Source: Mycolicibacterium elephantis DSM 44368 (GTDB lineage Bacteria; Actinomycetota; Actinomycetes; Mycobacteriales; Mycobacteriaceae). From it: a stretch of 53,459 bases of DNA. Below are positions 1-7,971 of this stretch, piece after piece. The notes below the pieces were generated by a model that worked only from the letters and a program-made list of their open reading frames with translations, searched no databases and was not told the DNA's origin. Location: the NCBI RefSeq assembly GCF_004014805.1, contig NZ_ATDN01000027.1:1-53459 (forward strand). The letters run 5' to 3'. The translations under genes were made by a program, and so were the position numbers. Positions within the stretch are counted from its first letter, which is position 1; each line of letters starts with the position of its first letter.

Positions 1-157
1 GCCGCCTCCCGCGCCGGTCGACATGCTGGCCGCACCACTGCCCGAGGCCCCGCCGCCTCCGCCGCCCGCCGACCCCTTCGCACCGCCGCCGCCTCCCGCG
101 CCGGTCGACATGCTGGCCGCACCACTGCCCGAGGCCCCACCGCCTCCGCCGCCGGCG
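1..157 (+). repeat. 87-bp tandem direct repeat inside rpfA
   Basis: The stretch beginning gccgcctcccgcgccggtcg at position 1 recurs at position 88, giving a period of 87 bp (29 codons). About 70 bp of the second copy match, with one or two substitutions (for example gccccgccg against gccccaccg). It encodes repeated units containing DMLAAPLPEA followed by a proline run. More copies may lie to the left of the window. Such repeats change copy number easily, so the tail length may vary between strains and may be collapsed in assemblies. Confidence 0.9.
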
Positions 158-700
158 CCCGCGCCTGCGGCCCCGCCGATCGAGGACACGGTCGCGCAGA
201 CCGTCGGCGACTGGGACGTCGTCGATGAGGGCTTGGTGCCTTCTGAGCAGCCGCAGCTGTGGTCGCTGAATGCCCCGCAGAGCCCGGCGCCGGTAGACCC
301 GGCGCTGCAGCCGGCTCCCCCGGCGCCGCCCGCGCCGGCCCCCGTCGACCCGCTGGCGCCGCTGAACGCCGTGGACATCCCCGCCCCGGCGATGAACGTG
401 GCCAACCAGGTCGTCAGCGGCGAGGTGCCGTTGCCGCCGGAAGGGGTGCCGCACCTGGCCAGCCCGGAGAACCTGCCGCCGGGCACCACGACGGATCGTT
501 CCCAGGCGTCGACGCAGAGCCCGAACGTCAGCTATCTCAAGGAGATCTGGCACGCGATCCAGACCCAGGAGATCACCGGGACGGATGCGCTGCTGGCGCT
601 GACCCAGCGTCCGCTGACGACTCCCGACACCCCGGGTGGCCCCGCGCCGAACCTGCCGGTCGCTCCGCCCGCGCCCGCGCCGCCGCTGCCTCCGGCCTGA
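2..700 (+). CDS. rpfA: Resuscitation-promoting factor RpfA, C-terminal part (5' end outside window)
   Basis: Partial gene; the reading frame is open to the left edge and stops with TGA at 698-700. RpfA proteins are secreted muralytic enzymes that help dormant mycobacteria resume growth. The catalytic lysozyme-like domain and signal peptide lie outside the window; only the proline/alanine-rich tail and C-terminus are seen. About 200 of the 232 visible residues are low-complexity Pro-Ala-Val-Asp. The non-repetitive end carries NVSYLKEIWHAIQTQEITGTDALLALTQ, quoted here in parts as LKEIWHAIQ and GTDALLALTQ, which matches my memory of the M. tuberculosis RpfA C-terminus (LWQAIRAQ, GNDALDSLAQ). The adjacent minus-strand molybdopterin genes reproduce the rpfA-moaE2-mog-moaC2 order of M. 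tuberculosis. A further Pro-rich tail of about 25 residues extends past the usual end. Confidence 0.85.
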   Translation, partial: PPPAPVDMLAAPLPEAPPPPPPADPFAPPPPPAPVDMLAAPLPEAPPPPPPAPAPAAPPIEDTVAQTVGDWDVVDEGLVPSEQPQLWSLNAPQSPAPVDPALQPAPPAPPAPAPVDPLAPLNAVDIPAPAMNVANQVVSGEVPLPPEGVPHLASPENLPPGTTTDRSQASTQSPNVSYLKEIWHAIQTQEITGTDALLALTQRPLTTPDTPGGPAPNLPVAPPAPAPPLPPA

Positions 701-718
701 CCGGACGGCGCACGCACA

Positions 719-1144
719 CTACGCGGAGTTCACCCACTCCTCGGTGCCGTCGGCGAAGAACTGGTGCTTCCAGACGGGAATCCGGTCTTTGACCATGTCG
801 ACCAGCCGCGCGCACGTCTCGAACGCGGCCGCGCGATGGTCGGCGGCCACCGCGGCGACCAGGGCGGCATCGCCGATCTGCAGCGCGCCGATGCGGTGGC
901 TGACCGCGATCGCGCGCACGCCGTGACAGTCCGCGGCGATCTCGGCGGCCACGTCAGCCAGCGTCTGCTGCGCTGAGGGATGCGCGGAGTACTCCAGCCG
1001 GGTGACCGTGCGCCCGCCGTCGTGGTCCCGGACCACCCCGGCGAACCCGACGACCGCGCCGGCCGACTCGTGGGCGACCAGCGCCTCGTGTTCAGCCAGC
1101 TCGATGACGTGTTCGGTCACCTCTGCGCGCAGCACATCGGTCAT
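719..1144 (-). CDS. moaE: Molybdopterin synthase catalytic subunit MoaE (MoaE2)
   Basis: A 141-aa protein, the normal length for MoaE. It is the large subunit of molybdopterin synthase and, with a MoaD thiocarboxylate, converts precursor Z (cPMP) to molybdopterin in the cytoplasm. Family landmarks are GAVVGFAGVVRDHDGG near residues 29-44, HRIGALQIGDAALVAAV in the middle and the conserved end VDMVKDRIPVWKHQ containing the active-site lysines. The start is the ATG at 1144, which overlaps the stop of mog by 4 bp (ATGA). It is the last gene of a moaC-mog-moaE operon. The reading frame stays open far upstream, but that part lies inside mog and is rejected. No moaD is visible here; in M. tuberculosis moaD2 lies on the other side of rpfA. 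Confidence 0.95.
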   Translation of the reverse strand: MTDVLRAEVTEHVIELAEHEALVAHESAGAVVGFAGVVRDHDGGRTVTRLEYSAHPSAQQTLADVAAEIAADCHGVRAIAVSHRIGALQIGDAALVAAVAADHRAAAFETCARLVDMVKDRIPVWKHQFFADGTEEWVNSA

Positions 1145-1629
1145 CGTTGGTGGTCTCCGCCCGCCAGTTGATCCAGGGCGTGCTCGAGAACGTCGTCGAG
1201 CACGCCGAGGCCGTCCTTCACCCCCCCGGGCGAGCCCGGCAGGTTGATGATCAGGGTCCGGCCCCGCACGCCACAGACGCCCCGCGACAGAATCGACGTC
1301 GGCACCTTCGGCAGCCCGGAGCGCCGGATCGCGTCGGCCAGCCCCGGGATCTGGTAGTCGACGATGCCGGCGGTGGTGTCCGCGGTCCGGTCGGTGGGTG
1401 AGATCCCGGTGCCACCGGAGGTGATCACCACGTCGGCGTTTTCGTCGATCGCGCCGAGCAGGGCCTCGGCCACCGCAGGCCCGTCGGCGACGACCACCGG
1501 TGGCGGGGTGACGATGTCGCGTTGGTTGAGCCAGTCGACGACGATCGGGCCGCACCGGTCCTCGTACACGCCGGCCGCGGCCCGTGTCGACGCGATGACC
1601 ACCCGCCCGGATTTCACGTTCGCGTCCAT
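1141..1629 (-). CDS. mog: Molybdopterin adenylyltransferase (Mog/MoaB family)
   Basis: A 162-aa protein of the MogA/MoaB family, which adenylates molybdopterin before molybdate insertion. The MPT-binding signature is clear: DVVITSGGTGISPTDRT around residues 66-82 and INLPGSPGGVKDGL near residues 128-142. The N-terminus has the expected strand VVIASTRAAAGVYEDRCGP. The start ATG at 1629 lies inside the 3' end of moaC, an overlap of 16 bp, and its stop overlaps moaE by 4 bp, so the three genes are almost certainly translationally coupled. Its place between moaC and moaE matches M. tuberculosis Rv0865. Confidence 0.93.
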   Translation of the reverse strand: MDANVKSGRVVIASTRAAAGVYEDRCGPIVVDWLNQRDIVTPPPVVVADGPAVAEALLGAIDENADVVITSGGTGISPTDRTADTTAGIVDYQIPGLADAIRRSGLPKVPTSILSRGVCGVRGRTLIINLPGSPGGVKDGLGVLDDVLEHALDQLAGGDHQR

Positions 1630-2123
1630 GTCCCGGTCTTGCCGCCCTCTTTGCGCAACACCCGCACGTTCTCGATGCGGGCGGCGGGGTCGACGGCCTT
1701 GATCATGTCGTAGAGCGTCAGCGCGGCGAGGCTCACGGCGGTCAACGCCTCCATCTCGACGCCGGTGCGGTCGGTGGTGCGCACGGTCGCGGTGATGGCC
1801 ACCTCGGTGTCGCCGATCTCGAAGTCCACGTCGACGCCGGTGAGAGCCAGTTGATGGCAGAGCGGAATGAGGTCGCTGGTCCTCTTGGCGGCCAGGATGC
1901 CCGCGACGCGGGCGGTGGCCAGCGCGTCGCCTTTGGGCAGCCCGCCCGACGCGATCAGCGCGACGACGTCTGCGGTGGTGATGAGGGCGCCCGCCGCTAC
2001 GGCGGTGCGCTTGGTGGCCTCTTTGGGGGTCACGTCGACCATGTGCGCCGCGCCCGTTTCGTCGACGTGGGAGAGGCGGCGCCCGGCCGAGCCGGGCTGA
2101 CCACTCTCAGCGCCGTCGGACAC
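1614..2123 (-). CDS. moaC: Cyclic pyranopterin monophosphate synthase MoaC (MoaC2)
   Basis: A 169-aa MoaC, which with MoaA makes cyclic pyranopterin monophosphate from GTP, the first step of molybdenum cofactor synthesis. Diagnostic motifs are LSHVDETGAAHMVDV at residues 17-31, TSDLIPLCHQLALT around residues 80-93 and the C-terminal GVEMEALTAVSLAALTLYDM followed by IKAVD. The end KEGGKTGTW is also typical. First gene of the overlapping moaC-mog-moaE operon. It starts 2 bp after the stop of the small upstream gene, so that gene is probably part of the same transcript. Confidence 0.95.
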   Translation of the reverse strand: MSDGAESGQPGSAGRRLSHVDETGAAHMVDVTPKEATKRTAVAAGALITTADVVALIASGGLPKGDALATARVAGILAAKRTSDLIPLCHQLALTGVDVDFEIGDTEVAITATVRTTDRTGVEMEALTAVSLAALTLYDMIKAVDPAARIENVRVLRKEGGKTGTWTRT

Positions 2124-2125
2124 CG

Positions 2126-2320
2126 TTACCTGTTGACGACGGTGACCGGATGTAGGTAGGGCAGGTCGTCGGGCGGCAGGGGAAACTCGAGATCCCCGAA
2201 CGGCGACAGCGCGCCGGTGCGGTCGGCGGCGAGCTCGCTCACCGCATGGTCGTCCTCACCGTCGATCGCCGGCCAGCCTGGGTCGACGTACTGCTTCTTC
2301 TGTCGCTTGTTGTCTGCCAC
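2126..2320 (-). CDS. Small conserved mycobacterial protein (Rv0863-like)
   Basis: A 64-aa protein starting at GTG 2320 with VADNKRQKKQYVDPGWPAID. I recognise it by position as the counterpart of M. tuberculosis Rv0863, which sits next to moaC2 in the same orientation. It is acidic in the middle (GEDDHAVSELAADRTG) and rich in proline near the end (PLPPDDLPYLHP), with no signal peptide, no membrane segment and no known domain. The in-frame ATG at 2437 would run into the divergent gene and is less likely. Its stop lies 2 bp before the moaC start, suggesting co-transcription with the molybdopterin operon. Function unknown. Confidence 0.7.
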   Translation of the reverse strand: MADNKRQKKQYVDPGWPAIDGEDDHAVSELAADRTGALSPFGDLEFPLPPDDLPYLHPVTVVNR

Positions 2321-2385
2321 GCTCACATTGTGGCAAATACGGTGGCCAGTAGCGACACCGGCGTGCTGGCCTACTCTTGTCGGCA

Positions 2386-4662
2386 ATGACCGAAAACGCG
2401 GCGGAGGGCGGGAGCGAAGCCACCGGGGAGTCGGCAAGGGTGGTGCCGCTGGGCGCCTGGTTGGCCGACCTGCCCGACGAGCGGCTCATCCGGCTGCTGG
2501 AGCTGCGACCCGACCTCACCCAACCGCCGCCGGGCACCATCGCCGCCCTGGCGGCCCGCGCGCAGGCGCGGCAATCGGTCAAAGCCGCCACCGACGACCT
2601 CGACTACCTGCACCTGGCGGTGCTGGACGCCCTTCTGGTGCTGCATGCCGACACCACGGGTGTGCCGCTGACCAAGCTGCTGGAGCTGATCGGCGCCCGA
2701 GCGCCGCAAGAGGCCGTCGTCGCGGCCGTCGACGGCCTGCGTGAGCGCGCGCTGGTGTGGGGCGACGACACGGTGCGGGTGGCCGCCGAAGCGGCCGCCG
2801 GGTTGCCCTGGTATCCCGGCCAGACCAGCGTCGAAAACACCGACCACACCGATCTCTCCGACCGGCTGGCCGCACTGGACGAGGCGCAACACGAGCTGTT
2901 GCGCAAGCTGCTGGAAGGCTCACCGGTCGGCCGCACCCGCGACGCCGCGCCGGGCACCCCGCCCGACCGCCCGGTGCAGCGCCTGCTGTCGGCCGGGTTG
3001 CTGCGCCAACTGGACTCCGAGACGGTGATCCTGCCGCGGCTGGTCGGCCAGGCGCTGCGCGGTGAGCTGCCCGGGCCGGTGACTTTGACCCCGCCCGACC
3101 CGGTGGTCTCGACCACCACCGCCGCAGACGTCGACGCGGTCGCGGCCGGAGCGGTGATCGACCTGCTGCGTGAGGTCGAGCTGGTGCTCGACACGCTCAG
3201 CGCCAACCCGGTGCCCGAGTTGCGCAGCGGCGGGCTCGGCGTCCGCGACCTCAAGCGACTGGCGAAGAACACCGGCATCGAAGAGCGCCGGCTCGGCCTG
3301 ATCCTCGAGCTGTCTGCGGCGGCCGGGCTGATCGCGGCGGGCATGCCCGAGCCGGAGCCGCCCGGCGACGCGGGCCCGTACTGGGCGCCCACGGTCGCCT
3401 CCGACCGGTTCGTGGAATCGCCGACGGCGGCCAAGTGGCATCTGCTGGCGTCGACCTGGCTCGACCTGCCGGGCAGGCCCGGTCTCATCGGCAACCGCGG
3501 CCCCGACGGCAAACCGTATGCCGCGCTTTCTGACTCGCTGTTCTCGACCGCGGCGCCGCTGGATCGGCGTCTGCTGCTGGAGGTGCTGGCGGACCTGCCG
3601 CCCGGTGCGGGCGTGGAGGCGAGGGAGGCGTCGCTGGCGATGATCTGGCGCAGGCCGCGCTGGGCCGTGCGACTGCAGCCCGCACCGGTGGGTGACCTGC
3701 TGACCGAGGCACATGCGCTCGGCGTGCTGGGACGCGGCGCCATCGCCAGCCCGATACGGGCCCTGCTGGCAGGCGATCCCCCCGAGGACGTCGTCAAGGC
3801 GATGGACAAAGTGCTGCCCAGGCCGATCGACCACTTCCTGCTGCAGGCCGACCTCACCGTCGTCGTCCCCGGTCCGCTGGAACGCGACCTGGCCGAGCAA
3901 CTGGCCGCGGTCGCCGACGTGGAGTCGGCGGGCGCGGCGATGGTGTACCGCATCAGCGAAGCGTCGGTGCGCCGCGCCCTGGACACCGGCCGGACCGCCG
4001 GTGACCTGCACTCGCTGTTCAGCAGGCACTCCAAAACCCCGGTGCCGCAAGGGCTGACATATCTCATCGACGATGTGGCCCGCAGGCACGGCCAGCTGCG
4101 GGTCGGCATGGCCGCCTCGTTCGTGCGTTGCGAGGACGCCGCCCTGCTGGCGCAGGCGGTTGCCGCGCCGGCCACCGACGCCGTGGAGCTGCGGCTGCTC
4201 GCCCCGACGGTCGCGGTGTCGCAGGCGCCGATCGCCGAGGTGCTCGCCGCGCTGCGGGCCGCCGGGTTCGCGCCCGCAGCCGAGGACTCCACCGGCGCCA
4301 TCGTCGACATCCGCGCCCGGGGCGCGCGGGTTCCGGCGCCGACGGGCCGGCGCCGCGCGTATCGACCGCCGACGCCCACCACCCAGACGCTCAGCGCGAT
4401 CGTCGCCGTGCTGCGCAAGGTCGCCGCCAGCCCCGCGGGCAACATGCGCCTCGACCCGGCCGTGGCGATCTCGCAGCTGCAGGAGGCCGCGCATCGGCAG
4501 ACGTCGGTGGTGATCGGCTACGTCGATCCCGCGGGGGTGGCCACGCAGCGGGTGGTGGCCCCGGTCAACGTCCGCGGCGGCCAGCTGACCGCATATGATC
4601 CGGCCACCGGGCGGATGCGCGAGTTCGCGATCCACCGCGTCACCTCGGTGGTCTCGGCCTAG
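2386..4662 (+). CDS. Helicase-associated protein with XPB/Ssl2 N-terminal-like and WYL-like regions (Rv0862c family)
   Basis: A 758-aa cytoplasmic protein, matching the large conserved protein that precedes the XPB helicase in mycobacteria. I see no Walker A or DEAH box, so it is not itself a helicase. The central part (about residues 480-640) resembles the helicase C-terminal-like domain annotated in this family (VVVPGPLERDLAEQLAAVAD, PTVAVSQAPIAEVLAAL). The end (residues 690-758) resembles a WYL-like ligand-binding domain: TSVVIGYVDPAG, VAPVNVRGGQLTAYDP, HRVTSV. The start is the ATG at 2386; a TTG three codons upstream is possible. Synteny with the XPB gene suggests a joint role in DNA repair or transcription-coupled work. 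This is inferred from neighbourhood, not from catalytic residues. Confidence 0.8.
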   Translation: MTENAAEGGSEATGESARVVPLGAWLADLPDERLIRLLELRPDLTQPPPGTIAALAARAQARQSVKAATDDLDYLHLAVLDALLVLHADTTGVPLTKLLELIGARAPQEAVVAAVDGLRERALVWGDDTVRVAAEAAAGLPWYPGQTSVENTDHTDLSDRLAALDEAQHELLRKLLEGSPVGRTRDAAPGTPPDRPVQRLLSAGLLRQLDSETVILPRLVGQALRGELPGPVTLTPPDPVVSTTTAADVDAVAAGAVIDLLREVELVLDTLSANPVPELRSGGLGVRDLKRLAKNTGIEERRLGLILELSAAAGLIAAGMPEPEPPGDAGPYWAPTVASDRFVESPTAAKWHLLASTWLDLPGRPGLIGNRGPDGKPYAALSDSLFSTAAPLDRRLLLEVLADLPPGAGVEAREASLAMIWRRPRWAVRLQPAPVGDLLTEAHALGVLGRGAIASPIRALLAGDPPEDVVKAMDKVLPRPIDHFLLQADLTVVVPGPLERDLAEQLAAVADVESAGAAMVYRISEASVRRALDTGRTAGDLHSLFSRHSKTPVPQGLTYLIDDVARRHGQLRVGMAASFVRCEDAALLAQAVAAPATDAVELRLLAPTVAVSQAPIAEVLAALRAAGFAPAAEDSTGAIVDIRARGARVPAPTGRRRAYRPPTPTTQTLSAIVAVLRKVAASPAGNMRLDPAVAISQLQEAAHRQTSVVIGYVDPAGVATQRVVAPVNVRGGQLTAYDPATGRMREFAIHRVTSVVSA

Positions 4663-4685
4663 CCCTGTGTCTTCGCGGCGAGCGC

Positions 4686-4720
4686 GCGTGTCTGAGGGCG
4701 ACACGCCGCGGCAAAGCCGC
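4686..4720. other. Two adjacent intergenic hairpins
   Basis: Between the Rv0862c-like gene and the XPB gene there are two stems. The first has 7-bp arms, gcgtgtc at 4686-4692 and gacacgc at 4700-4706, with a 7-nt loop. The second has 5-bp arms, gcggc at 4708-4712 and gccgc at 4716-4720, with loop aaa. No T-tract follows. They could attenuate or end transcription of the upstream gene, or be an intergenic repeat common in mycobacteria. Confidence 0.45.
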
Positions 4721-4809
4721 AGTTCGCGCACGCTCGTGCCGGCCGGTGTCCGGGGCATCCGGATAATGGACGGGATGACCAGGCAGCCAGAACCGATGGG
4801 GAGTCGCGC

Positions 4810-6459
4810 ATGACCGACGGCCCCTTGATCGTGCAGTCCGACAAAACGGTGCTGCTCGAAGTCGACCACGCCCAGGCCGGGGAGGCACGCGCAGCGATCG
4901 CTCCGTTCGCCGAGCTGGAGCGCGCGCCCGAGCACATCCACACCTACCGCATCACGCCGCTGGCGCTGTGGAACGCCCGGGCGGCCGGCCACGACGCCGA
5001 GCAGGTGGTCGACGCGCTGGTGAGCTTCTCCCGATACGCGGTGCCGCAGCCGCTGCTCGTCGACATCGTCGACACCATGGCGCGCTACGGGCGCCTGCAG
5101 CTGGTCAAGCATCCGGCCCACGGGCTCACCTTGGTCAGCCTGGACCGCGCGGTGCTCGAAGAGGTGCTGCGCAACAAGAAGATCGCGCCGATGCTGGGCG
5201 AACGCATCGACGAGGACACCGTCGTCGTGCACAACAGCGAACGCGGGCGCGTCAAGCAGATGCTGCTCAAAATCGGCTGGCCCGCCGAGGATCTCGCGGG
5301 ATACGTGGACGGCGAGAAGCATCCGATCAGCCTGGCCCAGAACGGCTGGCACCTGCGCGATTACCAGGAGATGGCCGCCGAGTCGTTCTGGTCGGGCGGC
5401 TCCGGCGTCGTGGTCTTGCCGTGCGGGGCGGGCAAGACGCTGGTCGGCGCGGCCGCGATGGCCAAGGCCTCGGCGACCACCCTGATTCTGGTCACCAACA
5501 CGGTCGCGGGCCGGCAGTGGAAACGCGAGCTGATCAACCGGACGTCGCTCACCGAGAACGAGATCGGCGAGTACTCCGGCGAGCGCAAGGAGATCCGGCC
5601 CGTCACCATCGCCACCTACCAGGTGATCACCCGCCGCACCAAAGGTGAGTACCGCCACCTGGAGTTGTTCGACAGCCGTGACTGGGGGCTGATCATCTAC
5701 GATGAGGTGCACCTGCTGCCCGCTCCGGTGTTCCGGATGACCGCGGACCTGCAGTCCCGGCGCCGGCTCGGGTTGACCGCGACGCTGATCCGCGAGGACG
5801 GCCGCGAGGGCGACGTGTTCAGCCTGATCGGGCCGAAACGCTACGACGCGCCGTGGAAGGACATCGAGGCCCAGGGCTGGATCGCGCCCGCCGAGTGCAT
5901 CGAGGTCCGAGTGACGATGACCGACAACGAGCGAATGCTCTACGCGGTCGCCGAACCCGACGAACGCTACAAGCTGTGCTCGACGGTGCACACCAAGATC
6001 GCGGTGGTGAAGTCGATTCTCGACAAGCATCAAGGCGAGCAGACGCTGGTGATCGGTGCCTACCTCGAACAGCTCGAGGAACTCGGCGCGGAGTTGAACG
6101 CCCCGGTGATCCAGGGCTCGACCAAGACCGCGGAACGCGAGGCGTTGTTCGATGCGTTTCGCCGCGGTGAGGTCTCCACGCTGGTGGTGTCCAAGGTGGC
6201 CAACTTCTCGATCGACCTACCCGAAGCCAGTGTGGCGGTGCAGGTTTCGGGAACGTTTGGTTCGCGCCAGGAGGAGGCCCAGCGACTGGGACGGCTGCTG
6301 CGCCCCAAGGCCGACGGCGGCGGTGCGGTCTTCTACTCGGTGGTCTCGCGCGACAGCCTCGACGCCGAGTACGCCGCGCACCGTCAACGTTTCCTCGCCG
6401 AGCAGGGCTACGGATACGTGATCAAAGACGCCGACGACCTACTCGGCCCGGCCATCTAG
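4810..6459 (+). CDS. xpb: XPB-family DNA repair helicase (ERCC3-like)
   Basis: A 549-aa superfamily 2, 3'-to-5' DNA helicase of the bacterial XPB type. Residues 1-170 form the N-terminal damage-recognition-like domain. The helicase motifs are in order: Walker A LPCGAGKT at 203-210, DEVH box IIYDEVH at 295-301, motif III LGLTATLIRED near 323, and the C-terminal RecA domain with VIQGSTKTAERE, VSKVANFSIDLPEA and motif VI SRQEEAQRLGRLLRPK. The length is close to the M. tuberculosis protein. The start ATG at 4810 follows a 147-bp gap after the Rv0862c-like gene. Its stop lies 10 bp from the convergent cupin gene. It is probably involved in DNA repair or transcription-linked remodelling, as inferred for the family. 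Confidence 0.95.
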   Translation: MTDGPLIVQSDKTVLLEVDHAQAGEARAAIAPFAELERAPEHIHTYRITPLALWNARAAGHDAEQVVDALVSFSRYAVPQPLLVDIVDTMARYGRLQLVKHPAHGLTLVSLDRAVLEEVLRNKKIAPMLGERIDEDTVVVHNSERGRVKQMLLKIGWPAEDLAGYVDGEKHPISLAQNGWHLRDYQEMAAESFWSGGSGVVVLPCGAGKTLVGAAAMAKASATTLILVTNTVAGRQWKRELINRTSLTENEIGEYSGERKEIRPVTIATYQVITRRTKGEYRHLELFDSRDWGLIIYDEVHLLPAPVFRMTADLQSRRRLGLTATLIREDGREGDVFSLIGPKRYDAPWKDIEAQGWIAPAECIEVRVTMTDNERMLYAVAEPDERYKLCSTVHTKIAVVKSILDKHQGEQTLVIGAYLEQLEELGAELNAPVIQGSTKTAEREALFDAFRRGEVSTLVVSKVANFSIDLPEASVAVQVSGTFGSRQEEAQRLGRLLRPKADGGGAVFYSVVSRDSLDAEYAAHRQRFLAEQGYGYVIKDADDLLGPAI

Positions 6460-6469
6460 GCCACCCGGA

Positions 6470-6814
6470 TCAGGTGTGTCGCCCAACGTCTTTCGCGACG
6501 GTCAGCAGCACCGCGGAATCCTCGAGGGCTTCCAGCGCGTGACGGCTGCGCGGAATGACGATGTGATCGCCCGCCGAGCCCTCCCAGCCGTGCTGTGAAT
6601 CGGTCACCCTGACCCGGCCCTGCAGCACATACAAGGTGGCCTCGCCGGGACTTTCGTGCTCGTCGAGGTTGGTGCCCGCCGTCAGCGCGATCAACGTCTG
6701 GCGCAGCGAATGCTCATGGCCGCCGTAGACGGTGTGCGCGGCGCGGCCACTCTTGGCAGCGCGGGCCTTGTCCAGCTGCTCGCGGGCGAGCGCGACGAGT
6801 GACATCTTCTCCAT
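6470..6814 (-). CDS. Small cupin-domain protein
   Basis: A 114-aa single-domain cupin. The barrel landmarks are LRQTLIALTAGTNLDEHES followed by GEATLYVLQGRVRV, then GDHIVIPRSRHALEAL. The first cupin motif is short of its usual histidines (DEHES keeps one H and one E). Metal binding is therefore not certain, although H in SRHALE supplies another ligand. The start chosen is ATG 6814, 8 nt after AGGA; in-frame ATGs at 6838 and 6805 are alternatives. It is convergent with the XPB gene and divergent from the nitronate monooxygenase. Substrate unknown; similar small cupins bind or sequester small molecules or act as sensors. Confidence 0.8.
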   Translation of the reverse strand: MEKMSLVALAREQLDKARAAKSGRAAHTVYGGHEHSLRQTLIALTAGTNLDEHESPGEATLYVLQGRVRVTDSQHGWEGSAGDHIVIPRSRHALEALEDSAVLLTVAKDVGRHT

Positions 6815-6930
6815 GTCCTGAATCCTGCCACCTCGCATTCGCGTGATCTCGCCGGGTCGGTGCGGTCACCATGGCGAATGCCGGCGGCGATGTCAATACT
6901 CGATGAAGACTGGACCCGGAGAGGGGATCG

Positions 6931-7971
6931 ATGACGTCGCCACTGACAGACCTGGGTCTGAGCATTCCGGTGATCGCCGCACCGATGTCGGGCGGGCCGA
7001 CCACCCCCGCGATGGTGGTGTCCGCCGCCCGCGCAGGCGGGCTGGGTTTCGTGGCGGCCGGCTACAAGACACCGGAGGCGCTCGCCGCCGAGATCTCGGC
7101 CGTCCGCGCCGCGGGGGTCCCGTTCGGCGTCAACCTTTTCGCCCCGAACCCCGTTCCGGTGACCGTCTCGGCGTACACGCGGTACGCCGACGCGCTCAGA
7201 GTCGAGGCCGACCGTCTCGGGGTCACGCTGCCCCGCGACCCGGTCGAGAACGACGATGAGTTTCGCGCCAAGGTCGACCTGCTGCTCGCCGAGCCCGTGC
7301 CGGTGGCCAGCTTCACCTTCGGCATTCCCGACGCCGACGTGATCGCCGGCCTGCGGCGCGCCGGCACCATCGTCGTGCAGACGGTCACCTCGGCGGCGGA
7401 GGCGCAGGAGGCGGCGGAGGCAGGGGTCGACATGCTCGTCGTGCAATCCCATGTCGCCGGAGGGCATTCCGCGACGCTGCATCCGCAGCGGGCCCCTGAC
7501 ACGCGCGGCATCGGCGAACTGGTGCGCGCGGTGATCGACACGGTGGGCCTTCCGGTGATCGCGGCGGGCGGCCTGTCGACCGCGACGGACGTGTCCGGGG
7601 TCCTTCACGCCGGGGCGGCCGCGGCGATGGTGGGCACGATCCTGCTGCTCGCCGACGAGAGCGGCGCCTCACCGACCCATCAGCGGGCACTGACCGATGC
7701 GGGCCGCACCGAAACGGTCGTCACCCGCGCCTTCACCGGCCGGCCCGCCCGCGGTCTGCGCAACGCGTTCATCGACACCTACGAGTCTCAGGCTCCGCTG
7801 GGCTATCCGGCCATCCACCACCTCACCAGCCCGCTGAGAAAGGCGGCCGCGGCCGCCGATGAGCCCGAGCTGCTGCATCTTTGGGCCGGCACCGGCTACC
7901 GCGACGCGCGACGGGCGCCGACCGAGCAGATCCTGACCGAACTCGCTTCGGCTAGTTCAGCGCCGGAATGA
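6931..7971 (+). CDS. Nitronate monooxygenase (2-nitropropane dioxygenase family)
   Basis: A 346-aa FMN-dependent TIM-barrel enzyme that oxidises alkyl nitronates such as propionate-3-nitronate. The N-terminus IPVIAAPMSGGPTTPAMV is the flavin phosphate-side motif, VVQSHVAGGHSAT at residues 170-181 holds the catalytic His179, and PVIAAGGLSTATDV and GAAAAMVGTILLLADES form the phosphate-binding loops. The C-terminal AFTGRPARGLRN is also characteristic. A strong Shine-Dalgarno (ggagagggg) precedes the ATG at 6931. The 3' end overlaps the convergent LLM oxidoreductase by 20 bp. It could serve nitronate detoxification; the physiological substrate cannot be told from sequence. Confidence 0.93.
   Translation: MTSPLTDLGLSIPVIAAPMSGGPTTPAMVVSAARAGGLGFVAAGYKTPEALAAEISAVRAAGVPFGVNLFAPNPVPVTVSAYTRYADALRVEADRLGVTLPRDPVENDDEFRAKVDLLLAEPVPVASFTFGIPDADVIAGLRRAGTIVVQTVTSAAEAQEAAEAGVDMLVVQSHVAGGHSATLHPQRAPDTRGIGELVRAVIDTVGLPVIAAGGLSTATDVSGVLHAGAAAAMVGTILLLADESGASPTHQRALTDAGRTETVVTRAFTGRPARGLRNAFIDTYESQAPLGYPAIHHLTSPLRKAAAAADEPELLHLWAGTGYRDARRAPTEQILTELASASSAPE

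Noticed and set aside
2920..6033. A 1037-codon open frame on the minus strand
   Set aside because: It lies antisense to the Rv0862c-like and XPB genes; its composition (His/Arg/Gly-rich, no domain) is that of a high-GC shadow frame.
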